Shown here piece after piece: positions 9,187-18,700 of a DNA stretch of 64,000 bases (its first letter is position 1; each line of letters opens with the position of its first letter). Origin of the DNA: Pseudomonas japonica (GTDB lineage: Bacteria > Pseudomonadota > Gammaproteobacteria > Pseudomonadales > Pseudomonadaceae). The stretch lies in assembly GCF_900188455.1 (NCBI RefSeq), contig NZ_FZOL01000027.1:1-64000 (forward strand). The letters run 5' to 3'. Made by a program: the position numbers and the translations under genes. A model generated the notes under the pieces. That model searched no databases. It was not told the DNA's origin and was given only the letters and a program-made list of their open reading frames with translations.

Positions 9187-9560
9187 GTTCCTGTCTTGAG
9201 TCTTGCAGCGCTCTGGAGATCGAGCGCCGCCCGCGCGGCGCATCGCGAGCACGCTCGCTCCTACATTTGTTGCAACGTACCTATGTCTGTCAGGCCATGG
9301 TTGACCGCCTTGTTTGCACGACGCGGTACCGCGTCGACCCCAAGGGCTTCCCCGCGATAGATCGCCAAGCGACAAAGGCTGGCGACGCCTATCCAACAGG
9401 CCATGGCACGTTGCAACAAATGTAGGAGCGAGCGTGCTCGCGATGCGCCGCGCGGGCGGCGCTCGATCTTCTGAGCGCTGCAAGATTCAAGACAGGCACC
9501 TGGCGGACTTGATGCGGTCTCCCGCCAAGCCCTCAGAGTCGTGTAGATACCCACGCAGTG
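9187..9560. repeat. Long inverted-repeat mosaic element with two REP cores
   Basis: A roughly 370-bp imperfect palindrome. The left arm (about 9187-9290) contains the REP core CATCGCGAGCACGCTCGCTC and a GTTGCAACGT segment. The right arm (about 9405-9560) repeats them inverted. The centre is about 110 bases with CCATGG blocks. A near-identical element occurs at 59516-59970 and half of one at 116-358. It fills the dmpR-catC gap (9170-9660). No transposase is present, so it behaves like a non-autonomous or REP-derived element. Confidence 0.8.
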
Positions 9561-9660
9561 CAGGCCAAAACGAAAAAACCCGAGCCCTCCCCGCACGGAA
9601 AGACCCGGGCAAAACCCTGCTCAGCCGCAGCGGCTGGCCACAAGCATCGGCGTACGTCGC

Positions 9661-9951
9661 TCAGCGATCATCCGCATGAATGGACGACGGGTGACGGCAC
9701 AGCCCGTCGACCTCGATATCCATGTAGGGAAACAGCGGCAACTGCATCAAGGTATCGTGCAGCGCCTCGACACTGGGCAGGTCGAACACGCTGTAGTTGG
9801 CGTAGTGCCCGGCGATGCGCCACAGGTGGCGCCAGCTGCCCTCGCGCTGCAGGCGCTGGGCCAGTTCCTTCTCGTCGGCCTTGAGTTGCGCGGCCTTGGC
9901 CGGGTCCATGTCGACCGGCAGTTTCACGGTCATCTTCACGTGGAACAGCAT
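9661..9951 (-). CDS. catC: Muconolactone delta-isomerase
   Basis: Converts muconolactone to beta-ketoadipate enol-lactone, third step of the catechol ortho branch. It has 96 residues, the expected length, and contains the MLFHVKMTV start, the EGSWRHLWRIAGHYANYSVFD segment in full family form, and LPLFPYM. AGAGGAGAG precedes the ATG. It follows catB with a 16-base gap in the same operon and is controlled by CatR. Confidence 0.97.
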   Translation of the reverse strand: MLFHVKMTVKLPVDMDPAKAAQLKADEKELAQRLQREGSWRHLWRIAGHYANYSVFDLPSVEALHDTLMQLPLFPYMDIEVDGLCRHPSSIHADDR

Positions 9952-9967
9952 GTGCTCTCTCCTCTGT

Positions 9968-11089
9968 TCAGCGGCGGGCGAAGCGCGCCAGCTGCGCCTC
10001 GTCCAAGGTCAGGCCCAGGCCCGGGGTGGCCGGGACGTGCAGGTGGAAGTCGCGGTACAGCGGTGCCTCGCGGACGATCTCCTCGGTCAGCAGCAGCGGC
10101 CCGAACAGTTCGGTGCCCCAGGTCAGCTGGCGCAGGGTGAGGAAGGCATGGGCCGAGGCCAGGGTGCCGACCGAGCCTTCGAGCATGGTCCCACCGTACA
10201 GGGCAATGCCCGCCGCCTCGGCGATCTGCGCGGTGCGCAGCACAGCACGCGGGCCACCGTTCTTGGCGATTTTCAGGGCGAAGATGCTCGCCGCACCCTC
10301 GGCGGCGAGGCTGAAGGCGTCCTCGACGCTTTCGATGGATTCGTCGGCCATGATCGGCGCCGGACTGCGCTGGTTGAGGCGGACCTGGCCACCGCGGTTG
10401 ATCCGCGAGATCGGCTGTTCGATCAGGTCGATGCCATTGTCACCGAGCACCTGGCAGGCGCGGATGGCCTGGGACTCGTCCCAGTACTGGTTGACGTCGA
10501 CGCGCACGCTGGCCAGGTCACCCAGCTCGCGCTTGATCGCCAGCACATGCGTGAGGTCCTGCTCCAGCGGGTTGGCGCCGATCTTCAGCTTGAACACGCG
10601 GTGGCGGCGGATCTCCAGCATGTGCTGGGCTTCGGCGATATCCCGCGCGGTGTCGCCGCTGGCCAGGGTCCAGGCCACTTCCAGGCTGTCGCGCACGCGG
10701 CCGCCCAGCAGCTCGCTGACCGGCAGGCCGAGGCGCTTGCCCTGGGCATCCAGCAGCGCGCTTTCGATGCCGGACTTGGCGAAGGTGTTGCCCTTGGCCA
10801 GCTTGTCGAGCTTGAGCATGGCGGCGTTGATGTTGCCCGCCGGCAGGCCGATCAGGGCCGGGGCCAGGTGCGCGTCGATATTGGCCTTGATCCCTTCCGG
10901 GCTCTCGTAGCCGTAGGCCAGGCCGCCGATGGTGGTGGCCTCGCCGATGCCTTCGACGCCGTCGCTGCAACGCAGGCGAATGATCACCAGGGTCTGCTGC
11001 TGCATCGTGTGCATGGCCAGCTTGTGCGGACGGATGGTCGGCAGGTCGACGATGATCGCCTCAAGACTTTCGATAAGCGTTTGCTTCAT
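9968..11089 (-). CDS. catB: Muconate cycloisomerase
   Basis: Enolase-superfamily enzyme that lactonises cis,cis-muconate to muconolactone. It is 373 residues from the ATG at 11089. An upstream TTG extension is not needed, since family members start near the IIVDLPTIRPHKLAM segment. Catalytic features are visible: KLKIGANP with the KxK lysines, a DVNQYW metal aspartate, an EQP segment and a DES loop. Operon with catC. The promoter region faces catR and carries a LysR-type dyad. Confidence 0.96.
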   Translation of the reverse strand: MKQTLIESLEAIIVDLPTIRPHKLAMHTMQQQTLVIIRLRCSDGVEGIGEATTIGGLAYGYESPEGIKANIDAHLAPALIGLPAGNINAAMLKLDKLAKGNTFAKSGIESALLDAQGKRLGLPVSELLGGRVRDSLEVAWTLASGDTARDIAEAQHMLEIRRHRVFKLKIGANPLEQDLTHVLAIKRELGDLASVRVDVNQYWDESQAIRACQVLGDNGIDLIEQPISRINRGGQVRLNQRSPAPIMADESIESVEDAFSLAAEGAASIFALKIAKNGGPRAVLRTAQIAEAAGIALYGGTMLEGSVGTLASAHAFLTLRQLTWGTELFGPLLLTEEIVREAPLYRDFHLHVPATPGLGLTLDEAQLARFARR

Positions 11090-11204
11090 GGTTCGGATCA
11101 ACCTATGCGATGGGACTTCGCCAGCGCGCCACGGGCCGGCACGTTGCCTGTCGCACTGTGCGCCAGCGCTGGGGTCGCGTCCAATATCGAATGGGTCTGC
11201 AACG

Positions 11205-11219
11205 ATACCCTTGAGGTAT
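11205..11219. promoter_or_regulatory. Candidate CatR operator
   Basis: ATACC-N5-GGTAT, a perfect 15-base dyad containing T-N11-A, lies between catB and catR. CatR-type regulators bind such sites and respond to cis,cis-muconate. Assignment to CatR rests on position. Confidence 0.6.
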
Positions 11220-11280
11220 TTTCGTCAACATCAATCAGCTGTAACCTCTGCAAAGCCCAATATCAGATGCAGGAGGTATC

Positions 11281-12159
11281 GTGGAGCTCAGGCATATCAA
11301 GTATTTCCAGGCGGTCGCCCAGACCCTGAATTTCACCCAGGCGGCGCAACGCCTGAACATCGCCCAGCCGCCGTTGAGCCGGCAGATCCAGCAACTGGAG
11401 GACGAACTGGGCACGCAACTGCTGGAACGCAGCAGGCCGCTGCAACTGACCGAGGCCGGCCGCTTCTTCCAGGAGCAGAGTCGCGCCCTGCTGCAGCAGT
11501 TCGAAAGCCTCTGCGAGAACACCCGGCGCATCGGCGCGGGGCAACGTCGCTGGCTGGGTATCGGCTTCGCCCCGTCGACCCTGTATGCGCTGCTGCCCGA
11601 GCTGATCCGCGAACTGCGCGAAGACCCGGAGCTCGAACTGGGCCTGCATGAAATGACCACCCTGCAGCAGGTCGAGGCGCTGAAGGCTGGTCGCATCGAC
11701 ATCGGCTTCGGCCGCATTCATGTGGCGGACGACGCGATCCACCAGCAGGTGCTGCGCGAAGACCCGCTGGTCGCGGTCCTCCCGGTCAGCCAGGCGCCGG
11801 CGGATAGCACGGTGAGCCTGGCATCCCTGGCGCACCGGCCGTTCGTGCTGTACCCGGCGCAACCCCGCCCCAGCTATGCCGACCATGTGCTGTCGCTGTT
11901 CGCCCGGCAGGGGCTGAGCCTGCACGTCGCGCAGTGGGCGAACGAACTGCAGACCGCCATCGGCCTGGTGGCTGCCGGTGTCGGCATCACCCTCGTCCCG
12001 GCGTCGGTGCAACAACAGCACCGCGCCGATATCGTCTATGCGGCGATCAGCGACCCCGAGGCCGTTTCGCCGATCATTCTCAGTCGCCGCAACGGTGATA
12101 TCAGCGACATCGTCCAGCGCTGCCTGCACATCATCGAGCGGATCAATCGGCGACCCTGA
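11281..12159 (+). CDS. catR: LysR-type activator of catBC
   Basis: Transcriptional activator responding to cis,cis-muconate. It starts at a GTG with GGAGG upstream and has 292 residues. The N-terminal helix-turn-helix contains LNFTQAAQRLNIAQPPLSRQ. The effector domain carries FAPSTLYALLPELIREL, PRPSYADHVLSLF and SQ/QWANELQTAIGLVA-type segments matching CatR closely. Divergent from catB with about 190 bases between, the usual arrangement for autorepression and activation. Confidence 0.93.
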   Translation: MELRHIKYFQAVAQTLNFTQAAQRLNIAQPPLSRQIQQLEDELGTQLLERSRPLQLTEAGRFFQEQSRALLQQFESLCENTRRIGAGQRRWLGIGFAPSTLYALLPELIRELREDPELELGLHEMTTLQQVEALKAGRIDIGFGRIHVADDAIHQQVLREDPLVAVLPVSQAPADSTVSLASLAHRPFVLYPAQPRPSYADHVLSLFARQGLSLHVAQWANELQTAIGLVAAGVGITLVPASVQQQHRADIVYAAISDPEAVSPIILSRRNGDISDIVQRCLHIIERINRRP

Positions 12160-12315
12160 TGCGCTGCGCAGCATTTGCCTTACGCTTTTGTACCTTTTAG
12201 TTAATGCGCCCGATGGTGACTCCTTGTATCCTTGCATCGCGTCGAAATAGCCAAGTGCCATTACCCTCGCCTACCGCTCGTCAATCCAGGAATCGGCTTT
12301 CCCCCAGGTATCAAC

Positions 12316-13815
12316 GTGAAGCGTGACATCCACCTCGTCGTTCTCTTGCTGTCAGTCATCGGTTGCTCGCTCGCTTCATTGACGCTCTGGAAAGTGATGG
12401 CCTCGCGAGAGCGGGCGCTGGAAGAAATCGACACCCACAGCCTGAACCTCACCCAGGCGCTCTCCACTTATTCCGAAGGCATCGTGCGCCAGAGCGCATT
12501 GATTCTCCTCGGCCTGGTCGAACGCCTGGAAACCGAAGGCAGCGGGCCGCGGCAGATCGAACGCCTGAGCCAGCTGGTCAGCCGGCAACAGCCGCTGATG
12601 CCGCAGTTGAGCGGCATCACCGTGTACGCCAGGGACGGGCGCTGGCTGATGTCGTCCAACCGCCCCATCCCGGCCGGCGCCAACAGCAGCGACCGGGCCT
12701 ACTTCATTCACCACCGTGACGACCCGTCCCGCGAGCCCTTCATCGGTCTGCCCATCCGCAGCCGCGCCACCCAGGAGTGGGTGATCACCATCAGCCGCCG
12801 CTTCAACGATGCGCAAGGCGACTTCGCCGGGGTGGTGGCGGTGACGCTCGGCGTGGAGAACTTCCTGCGCCTGTTCGGCCAGATCGATGTGGGCCAGGAG
12901 GGTGCGATCGGGCTGACCTACACCGACGGCTCGCTGCTGGTGCGCTACCCGTTTCGCGAACAGGACATGGGGCGCAATTTCTCCAAGTCGCCGATCTATG
13001 CCAAGTACCTGGTCGACAACACGGTGGGCACCGCGTCCTTCACCTCCAGCCTGGATGGCGTCGAGCGCCTGTATGCGTTTCGCAAGAGCGACAAGCTGCC
13101 ACTGGTGACGACGGTGGCGCTGGGCAAGCGCGAGGCGCTGGCGGCCTGGCAGCTCGAAGCCCTTTTTTCGCTGCTGGTGGTGTCCGGGCTGCTGGGCCTG
13201 ACCGGCATCATTGGCTGGCTGCTGATACGCACCATGCGCCGCCGAAACCTGGCGGAAGGCGAGCTGAGGCTGGCCCAGCGGCAATTGCTCGACAGCAACC
13301 GCCAGCTCGAACACCTGGCGCGGCACGATGCGCTGACCGGGCTGGCCAACCGCCGCTGCTTCGACGAAGCCCTGGCCCAGGAAAGCGCCAGGTCCCGTCG
13401 AAGCGCGACGTCACTGGCCTTGCTGATGATCGATATCGATCATTTCAAGCGCTACAACGACACCCATGGCCACCCTGCCGGGGATGCCTGCCTGCAGCAG
13501 GTCGCCCGGTTGTTCTCGGCCTGCGTGCGGCGCCCTTGCGACGTGCTGGCCCGTTACGGCGGCGAGGAACTGGCGGCGATCCTGCCCGACACCGACAGCG
13601 TCGGTGCCGCCAGCATCGCCCGGGCGATGCTCGAACGCCTGGACCAGAACCCCATCGCCCATCACGACAGCCCGTTCGCCCGGGTGACCGTCAGCATCGG
13701 CATCGCCTGCATGACCGGCAGCGAACCGGACGTCACCCCGTCGCTGCTCGAACGCGCCGACCAGGCGCTCTGCGTGGCCAAGGAAAGTGGTCGCAACCGC
13801 GTGCATATCGGCTGA
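12316..13815 (+). CDS. Membrane diguanylate cyclase (Cache-GGDEF)
   Basis: Likely synthesises cyclic di-GMP in response to an extracytoplasmic ligand. Starting at GTG 12316 (AGGT upstream) it is 499 residues: a TM helix near 7-27, a periplasmic dCache-like sensor to about residue 285 with an RAYF-type segment, a second TM helix (Leu/Val-rich, about 290-310), then a GGDEF domain. The active site reads YGGEEL near 413-418, a functional variant. An RxxD inhibitory site lies exactly five residues before it, so product inhibition is expected. A frame open from 12232 gives an N-terminal extension with no ribosome site. Ligand unknown. Confidence 0.9.
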   Translation: MKRDIHLVVLLLSVIGCSLASLTLWKVMASRERALEEIDTHSLNLTQALSTYSEGIVRQSALILLGLVERLETEGSGPRQIERLSQLVSRQQPLMPQLSGITVYARDGRWLMSSNRPIPAGANSSDRAYFIHHRDDPSREPFIGLPIRSRATQEWVITISRRFNDAQGDFAGVVAVTLGVENFLRLFGQIDVGQEGAIGLTYTDGSLLVRYPFREQDMGRNFSKSPIYAKYLVDNTVGTASFTSSLDGVERLYAFRKSDKLPLVTTVALGKREALAAWQLEALFSLLVVSGLLGLTGIIGWLLIRTMRRRNLAEGELRLAQRQLLDSNRQLEHLARHDALTGLANRRCFDEALAQESARSRRSATSLALLMIDIDHFKRYNDTHGHPAGDACLQQVARLFSACVRRPCDVLARYGGEELAAILPDTDSVGAASIARAMLERLDQNPIAHHDSPFARVTVSIGIACMTGSEPDVTPSLLERADQALCVAKESGRNRVHIG

Positions 13816-13896
13816 AGCGACGCGGCGGGGTTCGTCCTGGGCCAACGACGCATCGATTGAGCACAGCGGGGCAACGAGGCGCATCCGCGTGACGGC

Positions 13897-14679
13897 TCAG
13901 GCATCGCGCAGATGTATGTCCAGCCCCTGCACTCCCGGCGCCAGTTCGGGGCGCAGGGTCAGTTCCGGAATCAGGTAGTCCCCGTCGTTCTGCCGCCGCC
14001 AGGCAATCGGCGCGTCGCTCCACAATCCGTCCAGGCGCTGCTCCAGCGCCGTGCAGGCCTGCGCGAACGCCTCGGCGTCGATCCGGCTGGTGCGATGCAG
14101 GACAAACGGCGGCAGCACCTCGAAGCCCGGATAGAAAAGGATGCCGTGCTGGATCGGAAACAGGATCGCGTCCAGCGATCCATTGACGCCCCGCGGCGCG
14201 TAGTGCGAGGCCCAGCCACCGGTGCTGACCATCAGCATGGCGCGCTTGCCGCTCATGTTGCCCTCGCCGTAGCGGTCGCCCCAGTGGCGATCGGAGTGCT
14301 CGCCCACGCCGTAGGCGAAGCCACAGGCGTAGACCCGATCGACCCAGCCCTTGAGGATCGCCGGCAAGCCGAACCACCACAACGGGAACTGCAGGATCAC
14401 CGCGTCGGCCCAGCGCAGCTTGTCCTGTTCCAGGGCGATGTCGGGGCTCTGGGTACCGTCGGCATAGGCCTGGCGCGAATCCTCCGCAACCCGGAAGCGC
14501 ACCCCCGGCTGGCTCGCGCGGTTGTCGCCGACGTCGATCAGCGGGTTGAAGCCCATCGCGTAGAGATCGGACACCTGCACCGCATGCCCCTGGCGTTGCA
14601 GGTGGGCCAGCGCATGGTCCTTGAGCGCGCCGTTGAGGGAGCGGGGTTCGGGGTGGGCGTAGACGATCAGCACATTCAT
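13897..14679 (-). CDS. NAD(P)H quinone oxidoreductase, flavodoxin fold
   Basis: Two-electron flavin reductase of the NQO1/MdaB/KefF-like family (Flavodoxin_2), about 260 residues. It has an N-terminal MNVLIVYAHPEPRSLN phosphate-binding segment, FPLWWFGLPAILKGWVDRV, and a STGG loop contacting the flavin. The ATG at 14679 has GGAG ten bases upstream and is preferred to an upstream in-frame start. It is divergent from a LysR regulator at 14766, which probably controls it. It could protect against quinones formed during phenol catabolism, which is inference from location. Confidence 0.9.
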   Translation of the reverse strand: MNVLIVYAHPEPRSLNGALKDHALAHLQRQGHAVQVSDLYAMGFNPLIDVGDNRASQPGVRFRVAEDSRQAYADGTQSPDIALEQDKLRWADAVILQFPLWWFGLPAILKGWVDRVYACGFAYGVGEHSDRHWGDRYGEGNMSGKRAMLMVSTGGWASHYAPRGVNGSLDAILFPIQHGILFYPGFEVLPPFVLHRTSRIDAEAFAQACTALEQRLDGLWSDAPIAWRRQNDGDYLIPELTLRPELAPGVQGLDIHLRDA

Positions 14680-14725
14680 GGTGGTACTCCGCAAGAGATA
14701 GGCAGCGCATGATGGGCAGTCGCAC

Positions 14726-14746
14726 GATATAGTTGAAATGAATATC
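14726..14746. promoter_or_regulatory. Candidate LysR operator in divergent promoter
   Basis: GATAT-N11-ATATC lies between the quinone reductase and its divergent LysR regulator, matching the T-N11-A rule. Function is inferred from placement. Confidence 0.45.
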
Positions 14747-14765
14747 CAATATGCCAGGTATTGCC

Positions 14766-15683
14766 GTGCATGATTCCCTGCGACGCCTCGACCTCAACCT
14801 GCTGGTCACCCTCGATGCCCTGCTCGCCGAACTCAATGTGACCCGCGCGGCGCAGCGCCTGCACCTGGCGCAGCCGACGGTCAGCGTGCAACTGGCGCGC
14901 CTGCGCGACCTGCTCGACGATCCCCTGCTGCTCCCCGGTCCGCGGGGCATGCGTCCCACGGCGCGGGCCGAGACATTGCGCGCGCCGCTGCGTCAGGCGC
15001 TGGAGGCTCTGCATCAGGCGATCGCACCGGCGCAGGGCTTCGACCCGGGCGCCGCCACGCAGACCTGGCGCCTGGCCGCCACCGACTACGGCGCGTCGAC
15101 CATCCTCCTGCCGGCGCTGGCCAGGATCCGCGCCGCCGCCCCGGCCAGCCGGCTTGCCGTGCTCGACCTGCAGCCCGCGGCCATGGTCCGCCAGGCCGAA
15201 CTGGGCGAGATCGACATGGCTTTCCATATCGCCGAGCGCGCACCGCCGCAACTGCGCCAGCGCTCGCTGTTCGTCGAGCATTACGTGCTGGTGGGCCGGG
15301 TCGACCATCCGGGGCTGCGGCGCAAGCCGACGTTGAAGCAGTTCTGTGCCCTTGAGCAGGTGATCGTCTCGCCCGATGGCGGCGGCTTTCACGGCCCGAC
15401 CGATACCGCCCTCGCCGAACGCGGCCTGAGCCGTCAGGTGGTGCTGTCGGTGCCGCATTTCATGTTGCTGGCGGCGGTACTGGCCAGCTCGGACCTGGTG
15501 GCCATGGTGCCGCAGCGCCTGGTGCTCGACGACCCCCGGCTCAAGGTGGTGGAGGCCCCGCTGGCGGTGCGCGGGTTCGAGATGATGATGCTGTGGCCGG
15601 AGCGGGTGCACCGCGACCCGGGGCACCAGTGGTTGCGTGGGGTGATCGCCGGGTGCGTGGGTGATGGGCCCGTTGGTGGCTGA
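14766..15683 (+). CDS. LysR-family transcriptional regulator
   Basis: Regulator with an N-terminal winged helix (RRLDLNLLVTLDALL, then LNVTRAAQRLHLAQPTVSVQ) and a C-terminal substrate-binding fold. GTG at 14766 is preferred because AGG lies seven bases upstream. The ATG at 14751 has no ribosome site. The product is 305 residues. It resembles the NodD/LinR-type subgroup. Divergent transcription suggests it controls the adjacent quinone reductase. Effector unknown. Confidence 0.88.
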   Translation: MHDSLRRLDLNLLVTLDALLAELNVTRAAQRLHLAQPTVSVQLARLRDLLDDPLLLPGPRGMRPTARAETLRAPLRQALEALHQAIAPAQGFDPGAATQTWRLAATDYGASTILLPALARIRAAAPASRLAVLDLQPAAMVRQAELGEIDMAFHIAERAPPQLRQRSLFVEHYVLVGRVDHPGLRRKPTLKQFCALEQVIVSPDGGGFHGPTDTALAERGLSRQVVLSVPHFMLLAAVLASSDLVAMVPQRLVLDDPRLKVVEAPLAVRGFEMMMLWPERVHRDPGHQWLRGVIAGCVGDGPVGG

Positions 15684-15710
15684 GGCAGATACCTTGCTCG
15701 GCGGGCCTGC

Positions 15711-18700
15711 CTATGGCTCGGCAGTTTGATCAGGCAACGACAGTGAAAGTCTCCCATCGTCGCGGATTTTCTTCACCTGCACCCGCAGGACCTGGTCCTG
15801 GACGTAACGAGCGGAAAGATCGCTATCGCCAGGTAGCTGACTGCGATGAAGCAGTCCCATGTGCGAGCCGATCGTCAGAAATACGCCGTAGTGCCGTATC
15901 CCTGCTACATGCCCGTCGTAGACGCCACCAATCACCAGGTCCTCCGGGACGCCATCGTTTTCCATGCCTGCGTAACGCAACGCCGGACCTTTTTCCGTCA
16001 GTTCCAGGACTTCCACGCTGATCGTACTGCCCACCGGATACTTCACTGCGAGGCTCGCCCAATCACCGCTGTTGATTCGATGCAGCAGCCCTGCCTGTCC
16101 CTCGACGCTTACGCGTAAACCGAAATCCAGCCGCTCAAGTACACGCCCTTCATGTATTCCACCGACCCTCAGCAACACGGGTCTGTCCACACTGACCTGG
16201 ACTACTTCACGGTCCACGTTGAGTCTCTGCACAAAGAAAGAAAGCGTCACACCTTTGGTCCCACGAACGCCACCGTTCTCGTGAGCCCAGATAGCCATTA
16301 ACCCGATCTCCAGCTCCACCCAGCAAAACTTCTGTCTGGCCACCATCACCCGACCCTTGACGGGCAGGACTTCATCCAGATATCGACGCGCCGTATTCCA
16401 GACGGGTGAGTCTCTACGTTCATGCACCGCCCGCCACCAGTTCCGCACGGGCTCGGGAAGCTCGGTATCGAGCTTCAAATCACCGATCAGCGCTTGCGTC
16501 CTGCACCAATGCTTGTTGTTTGGAATGGCTTGGATTCGTTGCTCCAGCGCCTGAGCGAAATCCGCCGAGGCTGCATGATATGGCGCCGCAACGATGAACT
16601 TGGCAGCCAGCAACGGCCACTCGGGTTTGCTCTCGGTGAGTTTCAGCCAACAGGCGGCTCGCTCGAACAGATCAGCGTCCTGGAGCCGTCGGTCAAGCAG
16701 CGCCTCACAGACGAAGCTCCATTCTTCGGCAGTGTCGCGGCCCACCAGCCATGCCACGCCTGAACGCAGTAGTTCAGCGAGTGGCACCAGATCCGGCCGT
16801 GCATCGGCATGCTTGAGCAAGTCCTGCCAAATGTGCGACCAGTCGGCGCGATCCTCGCGTCCTGCCAGCCAGGCGACACCTTGCGACAAATGTTCAGCCA
16901 GCGGCACGAGGTCAGGCATCGTCTCGGCATGCTTCAGCAGTTCCTGCCACACATACGCCCACTCCGCCCGATCCTCGCGCCCAACCAGCCACACAACGCC
17001 TCGATCGAGCAGTTCAGTGCGCGGTACGACCTCAGGCTGCACATCGGCGAGCCTCACCAACTCCTGCCAGATGTACGCCCACTCGTCCCGATCCTCGTTA
17101 TGCGCCAACCAAGCAAAGCCTCGACGCAGCAGTTCGGCGAGTGGCACAGCGTCAGGCAGCGCTTCGGAATGCTTCAACAAGTCATACCAAACGTACACCC
17201 ACTCGATCCGTTCTTCGCGACCTCTCAGCCATGACACGCCTCGACTCAGCAATTCAGAGACAGGCAACTCATCAGGCAGCGCATCGGTGTGCATCAGAAA
17301 GGACCGCCAGACATAGGTCCACTCGACCCGATCCTCCCTTCCGACCAGCCACTCGGCACCTCGAAGCAAAAGCTCAGCAACCGGCACAGCATCAGGGAGC
17401 GCAGCGGGACGCATCAGCAAGGTGCGCCAGACAAAAGACCACTCGACACGTTCCTGATACTTGGCCAACCATGACCAACCCAAGGTCGCCAGATAGTTCA
17501 CCTGTGGACTGCCAGGCTCAGCCAAAGCGTAAAGATCCTGAAAGACATATGCCCAAACGGGGTCGTCCTGCTCGGCACGCAGACGGCGCATTCCAAGAAT
17601 CAAGACGGGATCGCCCTGCCAGTCTGGCGCGGCCCCATCACGCAGCAACTTTTTCCAGACGATATGCCAGTCATGCCGGCGCAAGCGATGCTGCAACCAG
17701 CCAAGCCCCATATTCCGCCAGGTGTCCTCCTGAGCGGTGCTGCATTGCAAGCAGTCTTCCCAGACGAAGGACCATGTGGGGTGTGTGATCCGCGACGACT
17801 CTCCAAGGTGTTCAAAAGCCCATGCGAAAACTTCGTCATTACCTGGATAACAATTGATCAGCCGTCTCCACGCCTCAGGCCAGACCTTATAGGCCTGCCC
17901 CAGTTGCGCCAGCGCCCTCTCCAGCAGATCCGCCCCCAGAACACTGGCAATGCAAGGTGCGGTAGTCGCCCAGCAGGCCCAACTGACAGAGGCATCGGCC
18001 TGCCCATCCTCACTCAGCACCAGCTGATTGCCACACCAGGCCCTGGCACACTCACGGGCCAGTTGGTCACGCTCCACGATGCTCAGGCGCTCGCTGATCA
18101 CCCCTGCTTCATTTACCGAAAACAGGCGCAGCAACTGGGACACCAACCCCGCATCCCGGGCGGCGAGCGCACGCCGGAAGGCGGCCACCAGATCGTTGGT
18201 GTACGCCAATCTGTTCGCGGGCTTGCGCAAGGCCTGGTAGAGGGCATCCGCCAGGTGCGGATGGGTCAGGCGCACGGTCTGCCCTTCGCTGCCCATTTCA
18301 AACAGGCTGAAATCTCCCTCACCGTTGAGCGTGGCCAGTTTCTCGCGGTCGCTTTCACTCAGCCAGTCGTACGGCGTACTCAGGTAGAGCCGGTTCAGCG
18401 CAAGCGGCAACCGCAACGCCTCATCGAGTCCATTGAGCTGTACCCGCTCGCCAAAACGCAGGGCGAAGACGTTCAGGTCACCGTGCGCCAGCTCGACCGC
18501 CACCGAGATGAACAGACCGCCATCGTCTTGTGACGCCTGGGACACCGCGGGGCCGCGCTGCGACGCCCGACCGGTGCGCTCGCGATACCAGGCCTCGACC
18601 TCGGCGGCCTCGTCGGCGGCGATGGTCTGGATCGTCAGGGGATAGAGATCGAAACCGCGGTAAGCGGAATCTTCCTTGAAAGCATCGGCGAACTCGGTCG

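Noticed and set aside
9170..9660. Insertion sequence remnant
   Set aside because: Inverted repeats are present, but no transposase-like frame. The cores are REP sequences.
16681..17580. Possible CRISPR-like array from 120-base periodicity
   Set aside because: Units are coding, contiguous and without spacers. The period is 40 codons in one frame.
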